Origin: an uncultured Bacteroidales bacterium
GTDB lineage: Bacteria; Bacteroidota; Bacteroidia; Bacteroidales; Muribaculaceae
Assembly (NCBI GenBank): GCA_902781045.1
Contig: CACZHT010000012.1
Span: 53,162-117,161 of the forward strand
Direction of reading: 5' to 3'
Length of the DNA: 64,000 bases
The position numbers and the translations under genes are program-made. Positions within the stretch are counted from its first letter, which is position 1; each line of letters opens with the position of its first letter. Of the stretch, positions 52,239-59,369 are shown piece after piece. The notes under the pieces are model-generated. The model searched no databases. It saw only the letters and a list, made by a program, of their open reading frames with translations, and was not told where the DNA came from.

Positions 52239-53672
52239 ATGGCAACTGTTGAGCGACATCACACCTGGCTATGTGCGGCCGAGCTGACGGCCCTGGCTGC
52301 CCTAGCGGCGGCAACGCTGGCCCTGCTGCCATGGGCCGAAGCCCTGCGCACCACCGTCGCCCTGGCCGTGGCCTACCTGCCACCCCGCGCCCTGTATCGC
52401 CGCAGTGGACACTGCACAGCGGCGGGCCGTGCCGTGCTGCTGCTGGCGGCGGTGGGGCTGTCGGCCATCGCAGTGCCGATGCTCTATCATGCCACAGTGG
52501 CCAGTGGCGCGACATTCAGGATGCCCAGGCTGGTGGGCGATGCCAGCGACTACTACAACTGGGCACTGGCACACTACGACGGCAGTGTCGTCAAGCCCAA
52601 GGTCACTTTTTGGGGCTATTCGGTGCTCATCATCGGGCTATGGCGTGTGCTGGGCGTGAGTGTCATCTGGCCTGTCGTGGCCAATGTCATGGCCACGCTG
52701 CTCAGCATTGTGCTCACCGGCCATGTGGCTGCCGCCATCGCTGCCACCCGCCGGCGGCGCACCGCCACCCTGGCCATGGCAATGATAGCCGTGCAGGCCT
52801 ACTTCATGTCGCAGGGAGCACAGATGCTCAAGGAGCCTTGGGTATATCTAGCCATCATGCTGATTGCCCTCAGTCTGGTGCCCCGACCCGACAGAGAACA
52901 GGGGACAGCGAACAGCGAACAGCGAGGCTCACTCATCACTCACCACTCATCACTCATCACCATGTTCGCCCTGGGGTGCTTCATCCTGGCCGCCGTCAGG
53001 GCCAAATATGTCAATTTTGTCTTCATCGGCCTGATTATGCTGGCTGTGGCAGGGCGGCTGCGCCAGTGGCGGTGCTACGGTCTGTTGCTGGCCATCACGC
53101 TGCTGTGCTGGTGGCTGGGCATGGCCATGACCGACCACTACACCGTGATGCAGCAAGTCAACAACGTCACTGGTCAGGGTGGCATGGCCGGGCTGTTTGC
53201 CCCTGACGGGGTGTACCAACACCTCGTGGGCGACTACTTCCAGCACCCTGTGTGGCACAAGCTGCTGCTGTTGCCGGTCACCTGCAGTGCGCAGTGGGTC
53301 ATCCCCTTCCCCTGGCTGCCCCAGGACGAGGCGGCGACATGGCTCAGTGTCGTACCGCGCTTGCGCCTGGGGTGGTATGTGCTGTCGGGAACGGTCATCT
53401 ACTTCTACCTGTTCCGGTCGTGGCGGCGAGGGTGGCAATGGGCGGCCTGGGCATGGTTCCCCATGGTCTGCTTTGCAGCCATTGCCTACATGACGGCGGG
53501 GACGGTCAGCCGATACATTCTGCCCTTTGAACCCTGGTGGATGGCGATGGCGGCGGTTGCCGTGATGGGCAGCTGGCGCCAGCGACAGTTCCGCGTGTTC
53601 ATGGCCGCCTACATCGTGTTCATGACCGTCGTCCTGGTCATCAGCCACCATGCCCTCATGACGGCAACCTAG
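52239..53672 (+). CDS. Polytopic membrane protein of unknown function
   Basis: A 477-residue inner-membrane protein with roughly ten membrane segments. The start at 52239 (MATVERHHTW) is chosen because the longer frame runs through the promoter. The loop FRMPRLVGDASDYYNWALAH after the second or third segment, with an acidic pair, resembles the first large loop of membrane glycosyltransferases that use lipid-linked sugars (GT-C fold), but no diagnostic motif confirms this. About residues 222-241 (EQGTANSEQRGSLITHHSSL) are low complexity, encoded by short tandem repeats. It is a single gene, divergent from the glsAB-like operon. Confidence 0.75.
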   Translation: MATVERHHTWLCAAELTALAALAAATLALLPWAEALRTTVALAVAYLPPRALYRRSGHCTAAGRAVLLLAAVGLSAIAVPMLYHATVASGATFRMPRLVGDASDYYNWALAHYDGSVVKPKVTFWGYSVLIIGLWRVLGVSVIWPVVANVMATLLSIVLTGHVAAAIAATRRRRTATLAMAMIAVQAYFMSQGAQMLKEPWVYLAIMLIALSLVPRPDREQGTANSEQRGSLITHHSSLITMFALGCFILAAVRAKYVNFVFIGLIMLAVAGRLRQWRCYGLLLAITLLCWWLGMAMTDHYTVMQQVNNVTGQGGMAGLFAPDGVYQHLVGDYFQHPVWHKLLLLPVTCSAQWVIPFPWLPQDEAATWLSVVPRLRLGWYVLSGTVIYFYLFRSWRRGWQWAAWAWFPMVCFAAIAYMTAGTVSRYILPFEPWWMAMAAVAVMGSWRQRQFRVFMAAYIVFMTVVLVISHHALMTAT

Positions 53673-53754
53673 CCCCCACCCCAACCTGGACGCAGCCGCA
53701 TGGCCTGCCCTATCTCTTTCAGGGTCAGCCCCCTGCTGCGACGGAATAGTGACA

Positions 53755-53800
53755 AAGAAATCCCCGCCGGCACACAAAGCACCGACGGGGACTTATTATT
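53755..53800. terminator. Bidirectional hairpin between convergent genes
   Basis: TCCCCG (53761-53766) pairs with CGGGGA (near 53786-53791), with further CGG/CCG pairing inside. A-rich sequence lies on the left and T-rich on the right, so it can act in both directions. Confidence 0.65.
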
Positions 53801-53821
53801 CCTTACCCCTGAACCCAGGAT

Positions 53822-55540
53822 TTACTTGCCGAGCATGATGTTAATCACAGCATTGACATCGGCGATGTCGACCTGGCCATTGCCCGTGATGTCGCTAGCG
53901 GCTTGCTCCTGTTGGCTCGCTGCCCTGCCCAGCATAACATTAATCACAGCGTTGACATCGGCGATGTCGACCTGGTCGTCGCCCGTCACGTCGCCGGGCA
54001 CAATGGGCTGGAGACCCTGGTACTCGTATGCACCCCGGTCGATGGCACTGCCGACGATGCGTGCGTTGCCCGCCAGGTCGGTGTCCATCTCAAAGCCCGC
54101 GGCCACAGTGCCGGCATCGATAAACTCGCTGCCCGCGACCAGTGCCCATGAGGCATTGCCAATCTGGATCAGCTCATCGTCGGTGGTGGCGATGCCGCGG
54201 CACGAGGGGGCACTCTCAAAGTTGCTACCCTCGGCCTCGAGATAGATGGAGTTGAGCACAGTGGCGGCCTCCAACTCGTGATGCACCATGCCGACGTTGG
54301 CCGTGTCGGCCTCGGCGTTGGCACGGATGGCATTGCGCTGGGCTGTGGTGTTGACCACCTTGCCCGAGCCGGCCACATAGATGCCGCCGCCCCAGAAGGC
54401 CGTGTTGTTGCACACCGCCGCATTGACCACCGCGCCGTCCAGCAGCAGGATGCCGCCGCCACGGCCACCCATGGTCTCGCCATACTCGGGCGCGTCGGCA
54501 TAGCAGTTGGTGACGACGATATCGGTCAGTCGGCCGTTGTAGTTGTAGATGCCTCCACCCAGCAGTCCGCGGCACCCCAGCACCCCAATGCCGGTGGCGT
54601 TGCCGTTGTTGAACAATGCGCCGCCCGCACTGGCATAGCAGTCGGTGAACTCACAACCCTCGACTGTGCCGCCGTTATTGTACACAGCGCCGCCGTCATC
54701 GGCCACGCAGTCGGTGAAGTAACAGTTGCGGATGGTGCACCGGCGGGCATAGACTGCCCCGCCCAGGCCGTTGCCATAGCTCGAGTGGGCATAGTTGCGG
54801 GCAAAGTAGCAGTCCTCAATCACACCCTCGCCGTCGCTGTAGAGAAACACCGCGCCGCCGTAGCTGTCGCTGTCGGAGGTTGACTGAGCGGCGAAGTAGG
54901 CCGAGTTCTCCATGACCATGCATTGGCGCAGCTGCACATTGCCCTGGGCATAGAGCGCACCGCCCCATGCCTTGGTCTGCCATACGTTGGCATTGGCTCC
55001 AGTGAGCGTGAAGCCGTTGATCTCGGTCGGGTTGACGATGGTCTCGGCACAGTACAGCACATGCGTGCCGTTGGCGTGCGTGCCGGGCACCTCGAGCGCG
55101 TCGTTGTCGGTGAGCCAAGTGTAGCGGTAGCTCGTGCCCTCGGCAATGGCGCGTTGCCAGGTGTCGGGCACATCGTCATCGGCACTGAGGATGGTGGCGT
55201 GTGCAAAGCTGTAGGGCTTTCCATCGGTAGGCATTTCTCGCTCGTCCTTGTTCTGCTCATAGCCAGCGAAGCCACCATAGAGACTCACGCCGTCCTTGAG
55301 AAAGAATGTGCGCGACGTGGGCTTGTTGCTGCGGATGAGCGAGTCGGGACGGTAGGTACCTTGTGCCACCCACACCTCGTCGCCCGGCTGAGCCTGGTCG
55401 ATGGCGGCCTGCAGGTTGCCCATGGCATTCTGCCACGAGGTTCCGTCGCCGGTGCCACCCTGTGTCACATAGTGTACATTGGCCGTCATGGCCATGGCAG
55501 TGGCCGTGGCAGCCACTGCCAGAATTGTCTTTTTCATCAT
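53822..55540 (-). CDS. Secreted right-handed beta-helix protein with dockerin-like tail
   Basis: A 572-residue exported protein. MMKKTILAVAATATAMAMTA is the signal peptide; the start is either 55540 or the next codon. VHYVTQGGTGDGTSWQNAMG (about 22-41) and LQAAIDQAQPGDEVWVAQGTY are the usual opening of Bacteroidales parallel beta-helix proteins. Repeated turns follow (GGAVYARRCTIRNCYFTD, GGAVYNNGGTVEGCEFTD, GGALFNNGNATGIGVLGC, GGGIYNYNGRLTDIVVTN). Two dockerin-like loops end the protein. Polysaccharide lyase or adhesin roles are both possible; no catalytic residues are recognised. It follows the leucine-rich gene by 11 bp and is probably cotranscribed with it. Confidence 0.85.
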   Translation of the reverse strand: MMKKTILAVAATATAMAMTANVHYVTQGGTGDGTSWQNAMGNLQAAIDQAQPGDEVWVAQGTYRPDSLIRSNKPTSRTFFLKDGVSLYGGFAGYEQNKDEREMPTDGKPYSFAHATILSADDDVPDTWQRAIAEGTSYRYTWLTDNDALEVPGTHANGTHVLYCAETIVNPTEINGFTLTGANANVWQTKAWGGALYAQGNVQLRQCMVMENSAYFAAQSTSDSDSYGGAVFLYSDGEGVIEDCYFARNYAHSSYGNGLGGAVYARRCTIRNCYFTDCVADDGGAVYNNGGTVEGCEFTDCYASAGGALFNNGNATGIGVLGCRGLLGGGIYNYNGRLTDIVVTNCYADAPEYGETMGGRGGGILLLDGAVVNAAVCNNTAFWGGGIYVAGSGKVVNTTAQRNAIRANAEADTANVGMVHHELEAATVLNSIYLEAEGSNFESAPSCRGIATTDDELIQIGNASWALVAGSEFIDAGTVAAGFEMDTDLAGNARIVGSAIDRGAYEYQGLQPIVPGDVTGDDQVDIADVNAVINVMLGRAASQQEQAASDITGNGQVDIADVNAVINIMLGK

Positions 55541-55551
55541 CCGTTCAATTG

Positions 55552-57162
55552 TTATTTGACCACTTTGCGGCTCTGGCTCTGGCCATTGCTGAGGATGTCG
55601 CACACGATGTAGAGGCCGCTCTCGGGCTCACGGTCGAGCCGGGTGCCGTCGATGCTGTAGTAGGCCGTGCGCACCACCTGCGCGTCGCTGTTGAGGCTGT
55701 TCACGCCGGTGTAGGGCACATAGCCGGTCACCTGCCAGCCCTTGAGTGTGGCGGGCGTACCGTCGACACCGGGCAGAGCGTCGTAGCCGAAAATCTTGGC
55801 ATACTCCTGATTGTACTCCGACACACTCACGTCGGTCACGTCGGGCAGAGCTTCGATAATCTCGTTCCAGCGCTCGGCCTGCAGACGGTTGTGCTGCAGC
55901 GTCAAACCTTGCAGATAACTCATGCTGCCGAAGGTGATGTCGGTCAGCTGGTTCTCCTGTGCGGCCAGGCGGTAGAGGTAGCTAGAGCTGCTCAGGTCCA
56001 GCGAGGTGAGCTGGTTGTCATTGACCTGCACATAGTAGAGGTTGTGCAGGCTCAGGTTCAGCTCAGTGAGTTGGTTGTGGGCCAGGTTCAGGTCATAGAC
56101 GCTCGGTGCCACGCTCAGGTCGATGTCGCTGAACTGGTTGTGGTCGGCATAGAGGACATAGAGGTTGGCGTTGCCGCTCAGGTCCAGCTCGGTGAGCTGG
56201 TTGTTCTCGCAGGTCAGTCGCGACAGCGAGCTCAGCATGGTGGTGTTGAGCTGAGCGAGCTGGTTGCCGCCGATGTTGAGGTAACGCACGCCCGTGTTCT
56301 GGCTCAGGTCGATGGCGGTGAGCTGGTTGTTGGTCAGGTGCACACCCTCCAAGTTAGGGCAGGTGCTCAAGTCGATGGCGGCAATGTTGTTGTCGCTCAG
56401 GCTCAAGGTCTTCAGTCCCGGCACACCGCTGATGTTGATGGTCTCGATGGCATTGTCGTAGGCATACAGGTCCTCGAGTTTGGTCATACCCGTAAGGTCA
56501 AGCGAGGTGATACGGTTCTCCTGGCAGTCAAGCTCGGTGACGGCAGCCAGGTCGGTCACGTTCAGACTGGTGAGCAGGTTGTTGCGCACGTCCACCTGAT
56601 AGATGTTCTGCTGCTTGGGCAGCAACACGGCGGTGAGCATGTTGTCGCCGCAGTCCAGCTTGGTCAGGTCGGCCATGCCCGAACAGTCGAGCGTGCCGGC
56701 AATACGGTTCTCGCTCACGTCCAGCACGCGCAGGGCTGTGCAGCCGGCCACGTCCAGGCTGGTCATCGAGCCGCCCTCGGCATAGAGTCCCTTCAGCTGA
56801 GTCATGTGGCTCAGGTTCAGGGCTGTGAAGGCATTGTAGTTCATCTGCAACTGCTGCATGTTGGAGCAGCCGTCCAGGTTCACGTCGGTCAGGTTGACAC
56901 TGTTGGCCACAATCTGGATGAAGTCGCCATAGAGCTTCATCGTCTGGCCCTTGAGTGTCTCGGTGTAGTAGGCTCCGGCACTGTATTCAACAGGCGTGCC
57001 ATCTCCCCAGTCGACCTGGAAGTTTCCGTTAGCCACCAGGCCCAGTCGTGTCGACTGGCCCACTTGTGAGTTGGCAAAAGTCAGTACTGCTGTCGGTTCG
57101 TCGGCCAGCACGCTCATTGCGGTGCAAGCCACAAGAGCCATAGAGAGTAACGTTTTTTTCAT
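55552..57162 (-). CDS. Secreted leucine-rich repeat protein with T9SS-like tail
   Basis: A 536-residue exported protein (signal peptide MKKTLLSMALVACTAMSVLA; start at 57162, since the longer frame crosses the promoter). Residues about 100-435 form some 15 leucine-rich repeats of 21-23 residues with the internalin-like pattern LTxLDLSxxxxLxxLxxxxNQL (for example LTELDLSGNANLYVLYADHNQF). The last 60 residues (AYYSIDGTRLDREPESGLYIV...SRKVVK) are a T9SS-type tail. It probably works in binding at the cell surface. It is the first gene of a two-gene operon with the beta-helix protein. Confidence 0.88.
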   Translation of the reverse strand: MKKTLLSMALVACTAMSVLADEPTAVLTFANSQVGQSTRLGLVANGNFQVDWGDGTPVEYSAGAYYTETLKGQTMKLYGDFIQIVANSVNLTDVNLDGCSNMQQLQMNYNAFTALNLSHMTQLKGLYAEGGSMTSLDVAGCTALRVLDVSENRIAGTLDCSGMADLTKLDCGDNMLTAVLLPKQQNIYQVDVRNNLLTSLNVTDLAAVTELDCQENRITSLDLTGMTKLEDLYAYDNAIETINISGVPGLKTLSLSDNNIAAIDLSTCPNLEGVHLTNNQLTAIDLSQNTGVRYLNIGGNQLAQLNTTMLSSLSRLTCENNQLTELDLSGNANLYVLYADHNQFSDIDLSVAPSVYDLNLAHNQLTELNLSLHNLYYVQVNDNQLTSLDLSSSSYLYRLAAQENQLTDITFGSMSYLQGLTLQHNRLQAERWNEIIEALPDVTDVSVSEYNQEYAKIFGYDALPGVDGTPATLKGWQVTGYVPYTGVNSLNSDAQVVRTAYYSIDGTRLDREPESGLYIVCDILSNGQSQSRKVVK

Positions 57163-57207
57163 TTTTGATTTTAGGGTTAGAGTTGAACGTTTTCGGTTTT
57201 TTCGCCG

Positions 57208-57215
57208 CAAAGGTA
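57208..57215 (-). promoter_or_regulatory. -7 box of the leucine-rich/beta-helix operon
   Basis: The minus strand reads TACCTTTG, 45 bp upstream of the ATG. Confidence 0.7.
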
Positions 57216-57280
57216 CAATTTTTTCCCGAATCGGCCAACTCATGTTGCCCATTCCGCCCGGGTGGAATACAAGTTTCGCC

Positions 57281-57309
57281 GTTCGGCGGGATGACAAATC
57301 CCGCCGAAC
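57281..57309. terminator. Hairpin downstream of the small membrane protein gene
   Basis: A perfect 12-bp stem (57281-57292 with 57298-57309, GTTCGGCGGGAT) has a 5-nt loop, 36 bp after the minus-strand stop at 57346. The T-tract is weak. Confidence 0.65.
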
Positions 57310-57345
57310 AGGTTCGCCCAATCTCCAGCCTCTACGCCCTACAAC

Positions 57346-57873
57346 CTAGTGCGGGTTCTTGTGGTTGCGGTACATTTCCATCAGCTGGTCGGCGATGAAC
57401 TGCTCAGCTTGGTCAAGCTCGTCAAGGGGAATCTCGACACGCGTTTTGCCGACCGACGGATTGGCCTTGTCGCGATAGACAATGATGAGCTTGAGCGCAG
57501 GTGGTGCTCCGCGATATTTGAATTCACTTTTGATACGCACCCGCTCGCAATCCTCAAAGGGTATTGACGTCTCCAGACCATGTCTGTCATAAGTGACAAA
57601 CCGGTGTGCGCCAACACCGAACGCCGGTATGCCACTATAGGCCTTGCCTAGTTTCACGATGGAATCAACCATGTCGTAAATGATGCTCAGTGTGATAAAA
57701 CCATACACGCCAAGGATGACATATCCTTTCCACTCGGTGAACATGAAGCCAAGGTCCCAGTGCACAAAGCAGAAAACTCCAAAGGCAACCAGCAATAGCG
57801 ATGCGATGCTAAAGACCACAGTCCATGCAGCCGCTTTTGCCTTACGGTAATAGAATTTCGAGACTGTTTCCAT
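57346..57873 (-). CDS. Small membrane protein, PH-like (STM3941-type)
   Basis: A 175-residue protein with two membrane segments (about 16-38 and 49-68) and a soluble C-terminal domain (RFVTYDRHGLETSIPFEDCERVRI...LKLIIVYRDKANPS). This layout recalls STM3941-like/bPH domain proteins, a weak assignment from memory. It follows the next minus-strand gene by 13 bp and so lies in the same cluster. Function is unknown. Confidence 0.7.
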   Translation of the reverse strand: METVSKFYYRKAKAAAWTVVFSIASLLLVAFGVFCFVHWDLGFMFTEWKGYVILGVYGFITLSIIYDMVDSIVKLGKAYSGIPAFGVGAHRFVTYDRHGLETSIPFEDCERVRIKSEFKYRGAPPALKLIIVYRDKANPSVGKTRVEIPLDELDQAEQFIADQLMEMYRNHKNPH

Positions 57874-57886
57874 TATGAATAACGGA

Positions 57887-59200
57887 TCAGAATTCGGTGA
57901 AGAACGGGGTGAGCGCGATGGTGCGTTTCACGGTCTTGCCTTGAGCGGTCACTGTGACAGTGCGGCTCTCCTTGCCCTTAATGCCAGTGAAGGTTGCGGT
58001 GACCGAGCGCGACGAGTGAGGCTTAACGGTCACTTGCTTGGTGGCGCAAACCACTCCCTTGCCACCGACGCTGACTGGTGTGGTGAGCGTCTCGTTGCCG
58101 TTGTTGGTGATGGTGATGGCAAACGATGCACAGTCCTTTGCGTTGGCTTTCAGGGTCTTGGCACCTATGGCAATCTGCACCGATGCCGCGCTGACGGCAC
58201 TGCTGCTCACTGCTGTTCGTGTGGTTGTAGTGCTTGCTGTGGCAGCGGGTTTGGGTTGGACTTTCTCTTTGGGCTTGGGTTTGGCCGGTGGTGTCGCTGT
58301 GACCGAGGCAGTGAAGATTTGCAGATTGCCAGATGACACATTTACCTTATAATTGCCAGCCGCGAGCGAGAAAGGCACCTCGCGCTCGGTGCCGCGCTCA
58401 AAACTTTTTCCCTCCACGCTCTGGCCTCGTGCATCGGTACAAACCACAGTGATGACATCGTTGTCAAATTCCTCGGGCACATGTACCTTGAATTTGATGT
58501 TCTCATGCACATAATCTTCGGGGGCCTCGCGTCTGGCCTTGAACACGCGCACATCGTCGTCGAGCAGCCGCAGCAGGCCATATCGGCCCGTGTGGTCGGC
58601 GGCGATGGCATATCCGTTGCTGAATGGTTGCGCCTCGCTGAACTGTACGGGCAGAAAGATCTCATGGCCATAATAGTAGCCATACTCGTCATCGACCTCA
58701 AACGGGATAGGGCCATTGACCACAAACTCCAGTTCGGGTTCGGGCGTGGCCGGGGGTAACTGGTCGCGGCGCACCTTCTCTTTCAGTTTCTTGCCGTCAA
58801 GGCCGATAAACAGGTCTTTGCCCTTGCGGTCGGTCACCAGCAGGCGGCCGGAGCCCACAAAAGGATTCTCGTCGACATAGACTTCCTCATACACCGGGAA
58901 TACAGAGCCGTCGGTGTGGAGCACATTCAGCAGACGGTTGCGGCCATCCTGCTCGCGCAGCGCGACAGCCACGTCGCCCACAAAGTCGGTAATCGAGTCG
59001 GCCATGAAGGGCACCACCTGTTTGCCTTCGCTGTTGAACACGCCGCACTTGTCGCCGTTCCACACCTTGAAGTGTGAGTTGTCCATGCGTGCGATGGCAC
59101 TGGCCATGGGCTTGATGATCCACTTGGCCACCTCGGCTTGGGTGAGTGCCGAGGGTGCCAGTATGCAAGCCAAGATGATGATTGAGCGTAGTTTATTCAT
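57887..59200 (-). CDS. Exported protein with WG-repeat-like N-terminus and Ig-like C-terminus
   Basis: A 437-residue exported protein; the start at 59200 (MNKLRSIIILACILAPSALTQA) is an ATG, whereas the longer frame starts at TTG. The N-terminal half has strands such as FKVWNGDKCGVFNSEGKQVVPF (about 43-64) and NRLLNVLHTDGSVFPVYEEV, similar to WG repeats. A proline/lysine/threonine-rich linker (about 303-335) separates a C-terminal Ig-like domain (IGAKTLKANAKDCASFAITITNNGNETLTTPVSV) that resembles CARDB. No enzyme motif is seen. It is part of the minus-strand cluster 64-57 kb. Confidence 0.7.
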   Translation of the reverse strand: MNKLRSIIILACILAPSALTQAEVAKWIIKPMASAIARMDNSHFKVWNGDKCGVFNSEGKQVVPFMADSITDFVGDVAVALREQDGRNRLLNVLHTDGSVFPVYEEVYVDENPFVGSGRLLVTDRKGKDLFIGLDGKKLKEKVRRDQLPPATPEPELEFVVNGPIPFEVDDEYGYYYGHEIFLPVQFSEAQPFSNGYAIAADHTGRYGLLRLLDDDVRVFKARREAPEDYVHENIKFKVHVPEEFDNDVITVVCTDARGQSVEGKSFERGTEREVPFSLAAGNYKVNVSSGNLQIFTASVTATPPAKPKPKEKVQPKPAATASTTTTRTAVSSSAVSAASVQIAIGAKTLKANAKDCASFAITITNNGNETLTTPVSVGGKGVVCATKQVTVKPHSSRSVTATFTGIKGKESRTVTVTAQGKTVKRTIALTPFFTEF

Positions 59201-59369
59201 CCTTCTCAAGTAGTAAAGTAGTAATGTAGTAAAGTAGTGTAGCCGTTACATGATGGTGGCAGCCCATTTTGGCCTTCGGCCGACTTTGGCCGTCAACGCG
59301 TCACTGCGCTCCCCAACCATTAATCCAAAACCACTAACCTTCAAGTTTCGCTGGCTAGTGGAACTTGAA
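59201..59369. other. Intergenic spacer with GTAGTAAA repeats
   Basis: AGTAGTAAAGTAGTAATGTAG repeats occupy about 59209-59240; the same family of words stands at 25878-25915. The inverted words GGCCTTCGGCC and GGCCGTCAACG occur next to them. No gene is seen. Confidence 0.5.
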
